Shown piece after piece: positions 39,446 through 46,578 of a stretch of DNA of 64,000 bases (position 1 is the first letter of the stretch; each line of letters begins with the position of its first letter). Made by a program: the position numbers and the translations under genes. The notes beneath the pieces were generated by a model, which saw nothing but the letters and a program-made list of their open reading frames with translations, was not told the DNA's origin and did no database searches. Source of the stretch: Paenibacillus sp. HGH0039 (lineage in GTDB: Bacteria; Bacillota; Bacilli; Paenibacillales; NBRC-103111); assembly GCF_000411255.1 (NCBI RefSeq), contig NZ_KE150412.1:2569133-2633132 (forward strand), written 5' to 3'.

Positions 39446-39871
39446 TTGGTACGTATACTCGATAAAGCTGCCGTTCAGCCGCGCCGCAAATTCAACTTAG
39501 CAAACTCATTTGTTATCCGACGTTCACCAGCAAGATCTCGTCTTGCAACAATCACAATCCTTATTCCAAGGAATTCTCAACCTAATCGGGTAGATTTGGT
39601 AGCAACCGTCGGTGTTCGAGGTGTCACTGGCATTGCCCAAATATTATTTAGAATCTTCCGCGATGGGAAAGAGATTTTCAACACACAGCAAGGTATCGAA
39701 TCTGCTGGTTCTGAGCAAAATTATGCGGTTACGTTCCAGGCGGAAGATAGAAATGTAAGAACGGGCACCCATGTTTATACAGTCACAGCAGAAAACCTTA
39801 CTGCAAATACAAGAGCAGATGTTGTCGGGCCTATATCGTTCAGCGGGCTTGCCGTTAAAACGAGAACATAA
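39446..39871 (+). CDS. ExsC-like exosporium protein
   Basis: A 141-residue protein beginning at a TTG (8 nt after AGGAG) with VRILDKAAVQPRRKF. The remainder is beta-rich (ARSRLATITILIPRN, VDLVATVGVRGV, QILFRIFRDGKEIFNTQQG) and resembles exosporium protein C of the B. cereus group in its start, strand order and RIFRD segment. It would be an outer spore-layer component made late in the mother cell. No signal peptide, as expected. The match is from memory of the family pattern. Confidence 0.65.
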   Translation: MVRILDKAAVQPRRKFNLANSFVIRRSPARSRLATITILIPRNSQPNRVDLVATVGVRGVTGIAQILFRIFRDGKEIFNTQQGIESAGSEQNYAVTFQAEDRNVRTGTHVYTVTAENLTANTRADVVGPISFSGLAVKTRT

Positions 39872-39947
39872 CAACCCATTCGCATTTTTCAGCACCTGAA
39901 CAGAGAGACCTGCAGATGTCTCGATTTGGGGAATGGTGTAGATGACA

Positions 39948-39992
39948 AAGTAAAAGCAGCTCGTTCCTTATCAGAGGATGGGCTGCTTTGCT
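39948..39992 (+). terminator. Terminator-like hairpin after the exosporium gene
   Basis: AAAGCAGC ... GCTGCTTT with an inner long loop, 77 bp past the stop, followed by GCTCTAG rather than a T-run. Confidence 0.4.
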
Positions 39993-40020
39993 CTAGTACG
40001 GAAGAGACGGCAACTTAAGC

Positions 40021-40253
40021 CTGCACGGCACTGCTGATCGAATCGAACGGGTCACGCTTGCTCATGCGGAAACCGGGGCGTCGGATGAAATCGAAGTGGA
40101 TGAAGTCGTCGTAAGTCACGGATATGATCGTGATTTCGGAAACCTCGTGAAATGGGGACTGGAGCGTGAAGATTACGGAATCACCGTCGACGCGAAAATG
40201 CGGACGAGCCAGTCGGGCATCTTCGGCGCGGTGACTTCATCACCTACGGCAGC
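40021..40253 (+). pseudogene. Frameshifted fragment of a ferredoxin-NADP reductase (type 2)
   Basis: Seventy codons read DRIERVTLAHAETGASD..., VVVSHGYDRDFGNLVKWGL, GITVDAKMRTSQSGIFGA. A one-base deletion follows; in the next frame the sequence continues GDFITYGS, restoring the family's GIFGAGDFITYG. The N-terminal two thirds with the FAD-binding site and the last ~60 residues are missing, so it is non-functional. A hairpin GCCAGGC/GCCTGGC then T-rich sequence follows (about 40255-40300), perhaps the old terminator. Confidence 0.8.
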
Positions 40254-40382
40254 GGCCAGGCACTGAACGAATCGTCTTCGATCAGCAGCCTGGCTTATTG
40301 TTTTAACAAGGACTTTCGACAGGAAGCAACGATGTTTAGCCTTCTCGCAAAAGGGATTGAGGGGTTGTGGTTCGGTCAAGAC

Positions 40383-41270
40383 TCAGCTGTTTGCAGACTG
40401 TTGATGAACGTTTGCAGCTTCAAGGAACGAAAACAACTGTCGATTCATTTCATCGGCACCTGTTCCAAGCCAAATCAAGTGTCCCCATAAGTCAAGCTCG
40501 CAAAGTCGGGAGTTCGGTATCAGTCGACTAGCATGCCGAGCATGATCCACACTTACGGATGCATCATGAATACTATGCATAATTAGAGTAGGGCACTTGA
40601 TGGCAGCAAGTGCTGAAGTCGCATCTTTACCGGTATGAACCACATCTATCAGAAAGCCGTGTCCTGACCGCTGTTGAGCTATAATGCTTTTAAATTTCCT
40701 ACGATCGGCATCATTGATTTGCGGTAATACCTTCTCCTTCGGCAGTTTGCTAAAAGAGGGAATCATACTGCTCAACAGAAAGGACGGAAATAGCTTATTC
40801 AAAAGTCGAATCATAGTCCAAACGTATTTTTCTATAGGAGGCCGAAACAAGAATTGAGCAAATTTATACAGCTTGTCGTCTGGACTTAACCAGCATTGGG
40901 TTACGGCGGATTGCAAGACAAGGCTTCTTACTCGATTTGGAAATCTGGATGCCAAATGAATTCCGCTCGGGCCTCCGGCGGACATAGCGATAACATTGAC
41001 CTGGGGAATTTGCAACTCATCAAGCAACTCGATATATGAATCACATGCGACAATAAGCGATTCTCCAAGTTCCTTGGATGTTCTGCCGTAACCTGGCCTC
41101 GAAGGAGTAATGACAGAGAAGTGACGAGCCGCGAGTTCGTTTCTGCCTAATTCTCCATAGCAACTCGAATGGCCCCCGTGCAGAACCAAAACCGGTTCTC
41201 CTTGGCCGACAATGCTGTACTCTAAGATAAATCCGTCTTTTGTCTGGTGTTGACGAATAGACTTATTCAT
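40383..41270 (-). CDS. Alpha/beta hydrolase
   Basis: A 295-residue alpha/beta-hydrolase. Oxyanion motif LVLHGGHSS, nucleophile Ser in VIAMSAGGPSG, acid Asp in HSIHDASVSV and His in LWGHLIWLG are in the right order. A helical cap sits between (LFRPPIEKYVWTMIRLL). It is probably an esterase or peptidase-like enzyme; substrate unknown. GGAGG is 6 nt before the ATG. A TetR regulator gene precedes it on the same strand. Confidence 0.85.
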   Translation of the reverse strand: MNKSIRQHQTKDGFILEYSIVGQGEPVLVLHGGHSSCYGELGRNELAARHFSVITPSRPGYGRTSKELGESLIVACDSYIELLDELQIPQVNVIAMSAGGPSGIHLASRFPNRVRSLVLQSAVTQCWLSPDDKLYKFAQFLFRPPIEKYVWTMIRLLNKLFPSFLLSSMIPSFSKLPKEKVLPQINDADRRKFKSIIAQQRSGHGFLIDVVHTGKDATSALAAIKCPTLIMHSIHDASVSVDHARHASRLIPNSRLCELDLWGHLIWLGTGADEMNRQLFSFLEAANVHQQSANS

Positions 41271-41328
41271 TTACACCCTCCATAAATAAACTTAAATTCG
41301 TTATTGAAGCAAAAAATCGTAATCCTTT

Positions 41329-41910
41329 TTAAAGAATGGCTTGCAGACCTTGAAACCAAACCAACAAATATTGGCGAACCATTCTTTTGCAATCTTCGGT
41401 TCCTTCATGGAGCCTAATAATCTCAAAATATCCTTGTAGAAATGCGACAGAAACAGGCCACGCGACTTGCGGCTTCAAGCCCTCCCCGCCCTTATTGCTG
41501 TAATCCGCTAAATGCACAGCTACATTATCCGCCATCATTTGGTGAAATTTCTGAACGGCGTTTTCGTTCCGGGTGCCTCTAGCACCATCGATTAAAATCA
41601 AGAGTGGTGTACGGTATTCAATGACGATATTCGTTAAAGCTTCAACGATAAGTTCAAAGATATTCCCTTGACCATGTGGTTGAGCATGATGATTGCTTAT
41701 CAGCGTTTCCAGCTCATGGTACACCGGCGATATAACGGAATCAAACAAGTCTTCTTTATCCTTATAATATCTGTACAAGTTCCCAACGGAGATACCTGTC
41801 TGGGCCGCAATTCTTTTCATGGATGCCCCCGCATATCCGAATTGAGCAAACTCAACTTGAGCACTCTTGATAACCGCTTGCCTCAATTCCTCTTTCAAAA
41901 CCTGAACCAT
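41329..41910 (-). CDS. TetR-family transcriptional regulator
   Basis: A 193-residue repressor-type protein: N-terminal helix-turn-helix (VIKSAQVEFAQFGYAGASMKRIAAQTGISVGNLYRYYKDKEDLF in segments) and a helical ligand-binding C-terminus. CGGAGG lies 7 nt before the ATG used; an ATG six codons upstream is part of the operator-like repeat. It likely controls itself and the hydrolase 58 bp downstream. Confidence 0.87.
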   Translation of the reverse strand: MVQVLKEELRQAVIKSAQVEFAQFGYAGASMKRIAAQTGISVGNLYRYYKDKEDLFDSVISPVYHELETLISNHHAQPHGQGNIFELIVEALTNIVIEYRTPLLILIDGARGTRNENAVQKFHQMMADNVAVHLADYSNKGGEGLKPQVAWPVSVAFLQGYFEIIRLHEGTEDCKRMVRQYLLVWFQGLQAIL

Positions 41911-41911
41911 A

Positions 41912-41929
41912 AATGAACCTCCGTTCATT
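41912..41929. promoter_or_regulatory. TetR operator candidate overlapping the ribosome binding site
   Basis: AATGAAC-4 nt-GTTCATT, perfect 7-bp arms; the GGAGG of the tetR gene forms its centre. Confidence 0.55.
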
Positions 41930-42039
41930 ATTGATTATAGAAAAAAATTTCCATAAACGCAAGTTGTTTGTTTAAAGCATACCCGCAACTGCCTTTTTCG
42001 ACTTTAAGTTTGCAAACTATCGAACGGAAAGCCCAAAAA

Positions 42040-42082
42040 GGGCTGTGACAGACTGTCTATCGGCAACCTGTCACAGCCCCCC
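42040..42082 (-). terminator. Hairpin following the rhodanese remnant
   Basis: GGCTGTGACAG-16 nt-CTGTCACAGCC, a perfect 11-bp stem, followed by CTTTTTGGG on the minus strand. It is probably the old terminator of the remnant gene. Confidence 0.6.
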
Positions 42083-42112
42083 AAACCCGCGTCCGACGAG
42101 GTCTTTCGGCTC

Positions 42113-42175
42113 TTATTCTTCTCCTGTCGCAATCGGATTCTCTGCGTAGGAAACCCAATCGCTCCAGCTGTCTTC
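42113..42175 (-). pseudogene. Remnant: C-terminal end of a second rhodanese/sulfurtransferase gene
   Basis: The minus strand encodes DSWSDWVSYAENPIATGEE then stop, closely like the C-terminus of the intact sulfurtransferase 1.3 kb away (GSWSDWISYEENPIAVGEE). Upstream the frame is closed by a stop within two codons, so only about 20 codons survive. The rest of the 310-bp gap before the oxidoreductase is not recognisable. Confidence 0.75.
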
Positions 42176-42241
42176 CTATGTTATGACGTCGGATTATTAG
42201 GACGCCTATGCTACAATAAGGTGACAAAGGGGGCGACATTA

Positions 42242-43321
42242 TTGAGTAAACAAAAAATCGTGATTATTGGCGCAGGAATTGTCGGGGCGTCCGTGGCCTA
42301 TCATCTGGCCAAACGAAATCAAGATGTAACCGTTATTGAACGACACTCCGCCGCGGCGCGTGAAGTCACGGAAAAATCGTTTGCCTGGATACATACGACG
42401 CATAGTGTGGCTCCCGAATACTGGCATTTGTACGATGCGGCTTGTGAAGAATATCATGCGCTTCAGCAAGATTTGTCCGAACTGCAAATTCATTGGCACG
42501 GGGCGCTGACTTGGGACAATCCGCCCTTAAGGGAGCAACTCCGTTTTCAAAAATTAAACCGGGAGCAGCTTGAGGCATTGGAACCGAATCTGAAGGAATA
42601 TCCGGATGAAGCGATGTTTGTCAGCGAAGAAGGTGCGGTGGACCCGATAGGGTTAACGGATCTGTTGTTGAGCAAAGCGCGGGAGTACGGAGCAAAGGTT
42701 CAGTTCAGTACCAACGTTACACAGCTGCAGCAAGAAAATTCCTGCCTGGTCGGCGTCCACACGTCCAAGGGTTTTCTGGAGTCGGATGTCGTGGTATTGG
42801 CCGCAGGTACAGGCATACCCGAACTTTGCAACCCGGTAGGTTGTCCCGTGCCGGTAACGCCGTCGCCTTCCATTCTGATTCGGATGAAAACTGCGAATAA
42901 GCTGATACGCACCTTAATCTCAAATGCGCAATTTGAAGCGCGTCAACTGACGGATCAAACGCTGCTGGCTGCGGAAGATTATATCGACGAGTCGGAAGAA
43001 AACGGGCCAGAGGCGGTCGGCAAGCGAGCGTTCGAGACGTTGCGTCGCAGTCTGAAGGGCGGAAATCAATTGGAACTGGAAAGCATCCGGGTCGGGATGA
43101 GACCAATGCCTGAAGACGGCTATCCGATCGTGGGCTTCCATGATCACATAAAGGGACTTTATCTGACAGTGATGCATTCTGCAATTACGCTGGCGCCGCT
43201 GATTGCGCGTCTGGCTGCAAGTGAAATAATCAATCGGGAATCAAGAAGCGAATTAGTCCCTTGTCGACTCTCCCGTTTTAAGGACCACATGAGGGATGAC
43301 CCCGCTGTTTCTCGCGCGTGA
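42242..43321 (+). CDS. FAD-dependent oxidoreductase, DAO (glycine/D-amino acid oxidase) family
   Basis: A 359-residue flavoprotein. N-terminal FAD-binding motif IGAGIVGASVAYHLAKRN and the C-terminal family segment RVGMRPMPEDGYPIVGFHDHIKGLYLTVMHSAITLAP (in pieces) mark the DAO family; the amine substrate is unknown. Start is TTG with GGGGG 9 nt upstream; the in-frame GTG at 42221 overlaps that site. It lies between the rhodanese remnant and the intact rhodanese gene, suggesting that it arrived by insertion. Confidence 0.88.
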   Translation: MSKQKIVIIGAGIVGASVAYHLAKRNQDVTVIERHSAAAREVTEKSFAWIHTTHSVAPEYWHLYDAACEEYHALQQDLSELQIHWHGALTWDNPPLREQLRFQKLNREQLEALEPNLKEYPDEAMFVSEEGAVDPIGLTDLLLSKAREYGAKVQFSTNVTQLQQENSCLVGVHTSKGFLESDVVVLAAGTGIPELCNPVGCPVPVTPSPSILIRMKTANKLIRTLISNAQFEARQLTDQTLLAAEDYIDESEENGPEAVGKRAFETLRRSLKGGNQLELESIRVGMRPMPEDGYPIVGFHDHIKGLYLTVMHSAITLAPLIARLAASEIINRESRSELVPCRLSRFKDHMRDDPAVSRA

Positions 43322-43448
43322 GGTTGTGAATCAATCAAGTGGAATCGCATGCACGTGCAAATTGACCTCGATACTCTTTGACACAAAGCAAAGGAGCACA
43401 TCGTCACATGAGCGACGACGTACTCCGTGTTACAACCTGTATAACTGC

Positions 43449-44294
43449 TTACGCCTTCTCCTCTTCCCCCACCGCAATTGGATTTTCCTCATAACTAATC
43501 CAATCGCTCCAGCTTCCCGCGTACAGCTTCACGCCCGGGATGCCGGCTTCCTCCAGCGCGAGCACGTTCGGGCAGGCGCTGACGCCGGAGCCGCAGTACA
43601 CGATCAGCTCTTCCGCGTTCTCCAGCCCGCGGAATCTCTCCTTCTGCTCCTCGGCGCTCCGCCAGGAGCCTTCCGCGTCGAGCGCGTCCTTCCAGAAGCA
43701 GTTCCGAGCGCCTGGGATGTGTCCCGCCACCGGATCGATCGCTTCCTGCTCGCCGCGGTAGCGGGCTCCCTCGCGCGAATCGATCAGGACGGTGCCCTTC
43801 TCGCCGAGCTTCGCCTTCACCTCGTCCATGCTCGCCAGCATGTGCCGCTGAACCTTCGGCGAGAAGGTCGCCGGGCTTGCTTGCGGAGCCTCGGCCGTTA
43901 CCGGGTAACCGGCCGCCTTCCACTGCGAATAGCCGCGGTCAAGCACGTAAACGCGCTCATGACCGAGAAAGCGCAGCATCCACCACAGCCTCGCTGCCAT
44001 CGCTCCGCCCTGGTCGTCATAAGCGACGACCGTCTTGGAGGCGTCAACTCCGAGCGCGCTCGCGCGCATGGAGAAAGCGCCCAGGTCCGGCAGAGGATGG
44101 CGGCCGCCGTGCTCCCGCTTCTCGCCGGACATGTCTTCCTCCAGATCCACGTAGAAAGCACCGGGGATATGGTCGATGCTGTAGTCCTGGCGGCCGCTCC
44201 ACGGCTCACCCAGCGCAAACCGGCAGTCCGCGATCAGAAGATCGGGGTCCTGCAGGTGTTCGTAAAGCCATTCCAAACTGACAATATTCCGCAT
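43449..44294 (-). CDS. Sulfurtransferase with two rhodanese domains (SseA-like)
   Basis: A 281-residue tandem rhodanese protein. The first domain is inactive in type (VVAYDDQGGAMAARLWWML), while the second has the catalytic loop VYCGSGVSACPNVLAL; CGSGVSA resembles the CGSGVTA of 3-mercaptopyruvate sulfurtransferases. It would transfer sulfane sulfur from 3-mercaptopyruvate or thiosulfate. The start is not certain: the ATG is 12 nt after GGAGG, and a TTG three codons upstream is too close. Confidence 0.9.
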   Translation of the reverse strand: MRNIVSLEWLYEHLQDPDLLIADCRFALGEPWSGRQDYSIDHIPGAFYVDLEEDMSGEKREHGGRHPLPDLGAFSMRASALGVDASKTVVAYDDQGGAMAARLWWMLRFLGHERVYVLDRGYSQWKAAGYPVTAEAPQASPATFSPKVQRHMLASMDEVKAKLGEKGTVLIDSREGARYRGEQEAIDPVAGHIPGARNCFWKDALDAEGSWRSAEEQKERFRGLENAEELIVYCGSGVSACPNVLALEEAGIPGVKLYAGSWSDWISYEENPIAVGEEEKA

Positions 44295-44421
44295 CCGAAT
44301 CAATGTCCTCCCCGCCCTAGCAGGCTGCATAATGAGTTTAAAACCGCATGGCGGAGCGGGAAGAACGGGGCCCCTCTCCGGCAGAACCGCGGCCGTCCCG
44401 GCTATGGAACCGGCCGGCCGC

Positions 44422-44892
44422 CTAATCTCCTACGCCGATGACAGGCTTGATGGAGTAAGGGTACCATTCTTCGCGTTCTCCGCCCATTTTCTCATAAAAC
44501 TTCTGGGCATTCTCATTGGCCTTAGACGTTTCCCAAAGCATGGCCACATAGCCATTATAAGCGGCATACTGGTTGCATGCACGGAACAATTTGGTACCGA
44601 CGCCCTGAATCCGGCATTTCTCCGTCACGAACAGATCGTTCATAATGACGACTTTGCCCGTGCGTAGCGTACTATATGTAAAATATAAGGTGGCGAAACC
44701 GACTAACTCCCCTTCGTACACGGCGACGAATTGCGTGCCTGCTTTCTTTTCCAACAAGACATCCAGCAGGTTCTCCAACTTTTCTTCTTCCGGACGCGGA
44801 TATTGATAAAAATCATAAATATAAGTATTCATCAACCCGCGGAGAGCATCACGGTCGTTCAGCTCCGCCTCACGTATTTCAACACGGCTCAT
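44422..44892 (-). CDS. GNAT N-acetyltransferase
   Basis: A 156-residue acetyltransferase: IREAELNDRDALRGLM start, acetyl-CoA pyrophosphate loop RIQGVGTKLFRACNQYA, and the C-terminal ANENAQKFYEKMGG. The substrate is unknown. AGGAGG is 6 nt before the ATG; a TTG two codons upstream overlaps the spacing and is rejected. Confidence 0.85.
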   Translation of the reverse strand: MSRVEIREAELNDRDALRGLMNTYIYDFYQYPRPEEEKLENLLDVLLEKKAGTQFVAVYEGELVGFATLYFTYSTLRTGKVVIMNDLFVTEKCRIQGVGTKLFRACNQYAAYNGYVAMLWETSKANENAQKFYEKMGGEREEWYPYSIKPVIGVGD

Positions 44893-44980
44893 ACACAACC
44901 TCCTCTTCTAACCCTTAGTATTCCTTAAATTTCCATTCCTGTCACTTGATTTTTATCGACAAAAAATGTGGGATTTCTTT

Positions 44981-45009
44981 TTGCCCTTATAGACAAGGTA
45001 TTTTATAAT
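44981..45009 (+). promoter_or_regulatory. Promoter of the marR gene
   Basis: TTGCCC (-35), 17 bp, TATAAT (-10). The transcript would have a leader of about 120 nt that includes the operator-like repeat. Confidence 0.75.
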
Positions 45010-45089
45010 AGAGATAATAAACGGGGGTAACTATAAGTTTACCATATGGAACCCCATAAGAAAAATACCTATAGCGGTATATGATTTAG

Positions 45090-45109
45090 TTCTAAAATAT
45101 TTTTTAGAA
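45090..45109. promoter_or_regulatory. Palindrome upstream of the marR gene
   Basis: TTCTAAAA-4 nt-TTTTAGAA, perfect 8-bp arms, 27 bp before the start codon. It is well placed for autoregulation as a roadblock. Confidence 0.5.
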
Positions 45110-45136
45110 TCTTATGCCCGGTAAAGGAGATGGATC

Positions 45137-45580
45137 ATGCCCGATCAGGGTTATCTTGAGATGGAAAAGTCCTTCAGACAACTCTTGAGGAAAATGTCCA
45201 ATGAATGGACGAAGTACGTCGATCGCTCTTTTTCCAAATCGCAGTTTCTTATTCTGGAAACGCTGGTTAAAGAAGGACCCCAGAAAGTATCGAGCCTGGC
45301 GGAAGCGTTGTTTATTACGGCGGGAGCTATTACGGGAATGTCGGACAAACTGATTGCCGGGGGTTATGCGGAACGGATACGGACGGAAGAAGACCGTCGT
45401 GTGGTGTTCCTGGCTGTTACTGAGAAAGGCCGCGAGATGGTAAAAGTGATGAGTGAGTATCGGCTCGGCATTATCAGGCGCATGATGCAAGGCTTAACCG
45501 ACGAAGACATGACCCATATGTCGCGGATTTTCGCTCATATGATCGACAACCTCGATAAAGGAGAAGAAACGGCAGACTAG
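45137..45580 (+). CDS. MarR-family transcriptional regulator
   Basis: A 147-residue winged-helix protein: helices MEKSFRQLLRKMSNEWTKYV, DNA-reading segment SSLAEALFITAGAITGMSDKLIAGGYAER, wing IRTEEDRRVVFLAVTEKG, and a C-terminal dimer helix. AAGGAG lies 8 nt before the ATG. It stands alone, so its targets are unknown; the next gene downstream is a GNAT enzyme with its own promoter. Confidence 0.88.
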   Translation: MPDQGYLEMEKSFRQLLRKMSNEWTKYVDRSFSKSQFLILETLVKEGPQKVSSLAEALFITAGAITGMSDKLIAGGYAERIRTEEDRRVVFLAVTEKGREMVKVMSEYRLGIIRRMMQGLTDEDMTHMSRIFAHMIDNLDKGEETAD

Positions 45581-45779
45581 TTTGCCGATAGCTGTCTCTC
45601 CTGCGCAAGCGGTTCCGCATCCGAATAATTTACACAGAATAACGGCCTATTCCTTTAAAAATTAACGGGGATACGGGGCCGTTTTTACTTTTCAGCGGAT
45701 GATTCCGAGATTCCCCTCCCTCACCACAGCATTCGTTCCGTGCGGCTGTTCTTAGTCTGTATAAGGTTAACTTCAAGCC

Positions 45780-45808
45780 TGTTCTAATACAGAATTCTGT
45801 TCTATAAT
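45780..45808 (+). promoter_or_regulatory. Promoter of the GNAT gene with palindrome in the spacer
   Basis: TATAAT at 45803-45808, weak -35 TGTTCT at 45780-45785 (17 bp). The spacer holds the perfect 12-bp palindrome ACAGAATTCTGT (45789-45800), ideally placed for a repressor. Confidence 0.55.
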
Positions 45809-45844
45809 AGACCCAATCCTATTTTAACCAAAGGCGGACAAAAC

Positions 45845-46336
45845 ATGACTCTTGCAACCTCATGGCGCGTGCGCCCTTTTACCGAAACCGATGGAAAAGC
45901 CATCTGCGCCTGGTCCTATCCGGCCCCCTACAGCGTGTACAATTGGCCTTCCTGGGAAGAGCTTTCAGCGAGAGCGGAAGAATTCGCAGATCCCGATATC
46001 CGTGAGAAGCAGTATGCGGCCATTGTCGACGAGCGGGACGAGCTGTGCGGGTTTGCGCAATTTTTCCCTCTGACGGGCGTGACCCGCCTAGGACTCGGAA
46101 TCCGTCCCGATCTGTGCGGGCAGGGACTCGGACCCTCGTACGTGGAATGCCTGGTTGCCGAAGCGCGCAGACGGAATCCCGGCAACGAAATTGACCTGGA
46201 AGTACTCGTACGCAACGAGCGTGCCATAAAAGCTTACATCCGAGCGGGGTTTGCCGTCACGGATACGTACGAGCGGATGACGCCAACCGGCATGGCTATG
46301 ATGCACTGTATGGTTCACGGAGCGGAGCCCGCGTAA
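45845..46336 (+). CDS. GNAT N-acetyltransferase
   Basis: A 163-residue acetyltransferase: RPFTETDGKAICAWSYP opening, acetyl-CoA loop RPDLCGQGLGPSYVECLV, and IDLEVLVRNERAIKAYIRAGF. The substrate is unknown. AAGGCGG is about 8 nt before the ATG. Confidence 0.85.
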   Translation: MTLATSWRVRPFTETDGKAICAWSYPAPYSVYNWPSWEELSARAEEFADPDIREKQYAAIVDERDELCGFAQFFPLTGVTRLGLGIRPDLCGQGLGPSYVECLVAEARRRNPGNEIDLEVLVRNERAIKAYIRAGFAVTDTYERMTPTGMAMMHCMVHGAEPA

Positions 46337-46338
46337 GC

Positions 46339-46578
46339 TTATCCGGCTGCGCCTCCGACCATCTCCTCGGCAGACTTTCTTTCGGCATGGGCCTGTTGCC
46401 GCCTTGTCGTGATAGCGTTTACAATTAAACGGACGCCATCGTCGCCTACCGGATATAGAAGCTGTACATCCTGTAACGATCTGCAATCGGTTGTCCGGCA
46501 AGGGAAGGGAGGATAAAGCCCCTTCCCTTTTTTGCTTTCTAACGGGTGCACCGGTTTCCAAAAGTCCGCAAGCTCCAC
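46339..46578 (-). CDS. Small ORF coupled to the molybdopterin oxidoreductase, uncertain
   Basis: A 79-codon frame starting at a GTG that overlaps the upstream stop (TAGTG) and has GAGGGG 6 nt before it. The product is unlike anything I recognise; the C-terminal half (VQLLYPVGDDGVRLIVNAITT, then a charged helix) looks protein-like. The plus-strand terminator of the GNAT gene lies inside it. It may be real or a decayed gene. Confidence 0.35.
   Translation of the reverse strand: MELADFWKPVHPLESKKGKGLYPPFPCRTTDCRSLQDVQLLYPVGDDGVRLIVNAITTRRQQAHAERKSAEEMVGGAAG
46500..46532 (+). terminator. Rho-independent terminator of the GNAT gene
   Basis: AAGGGAAGGG..., loop ATAAAG, CCCCTTCCCTT followed by TTTTTG on the plus strand. 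Confidence 0.75.
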
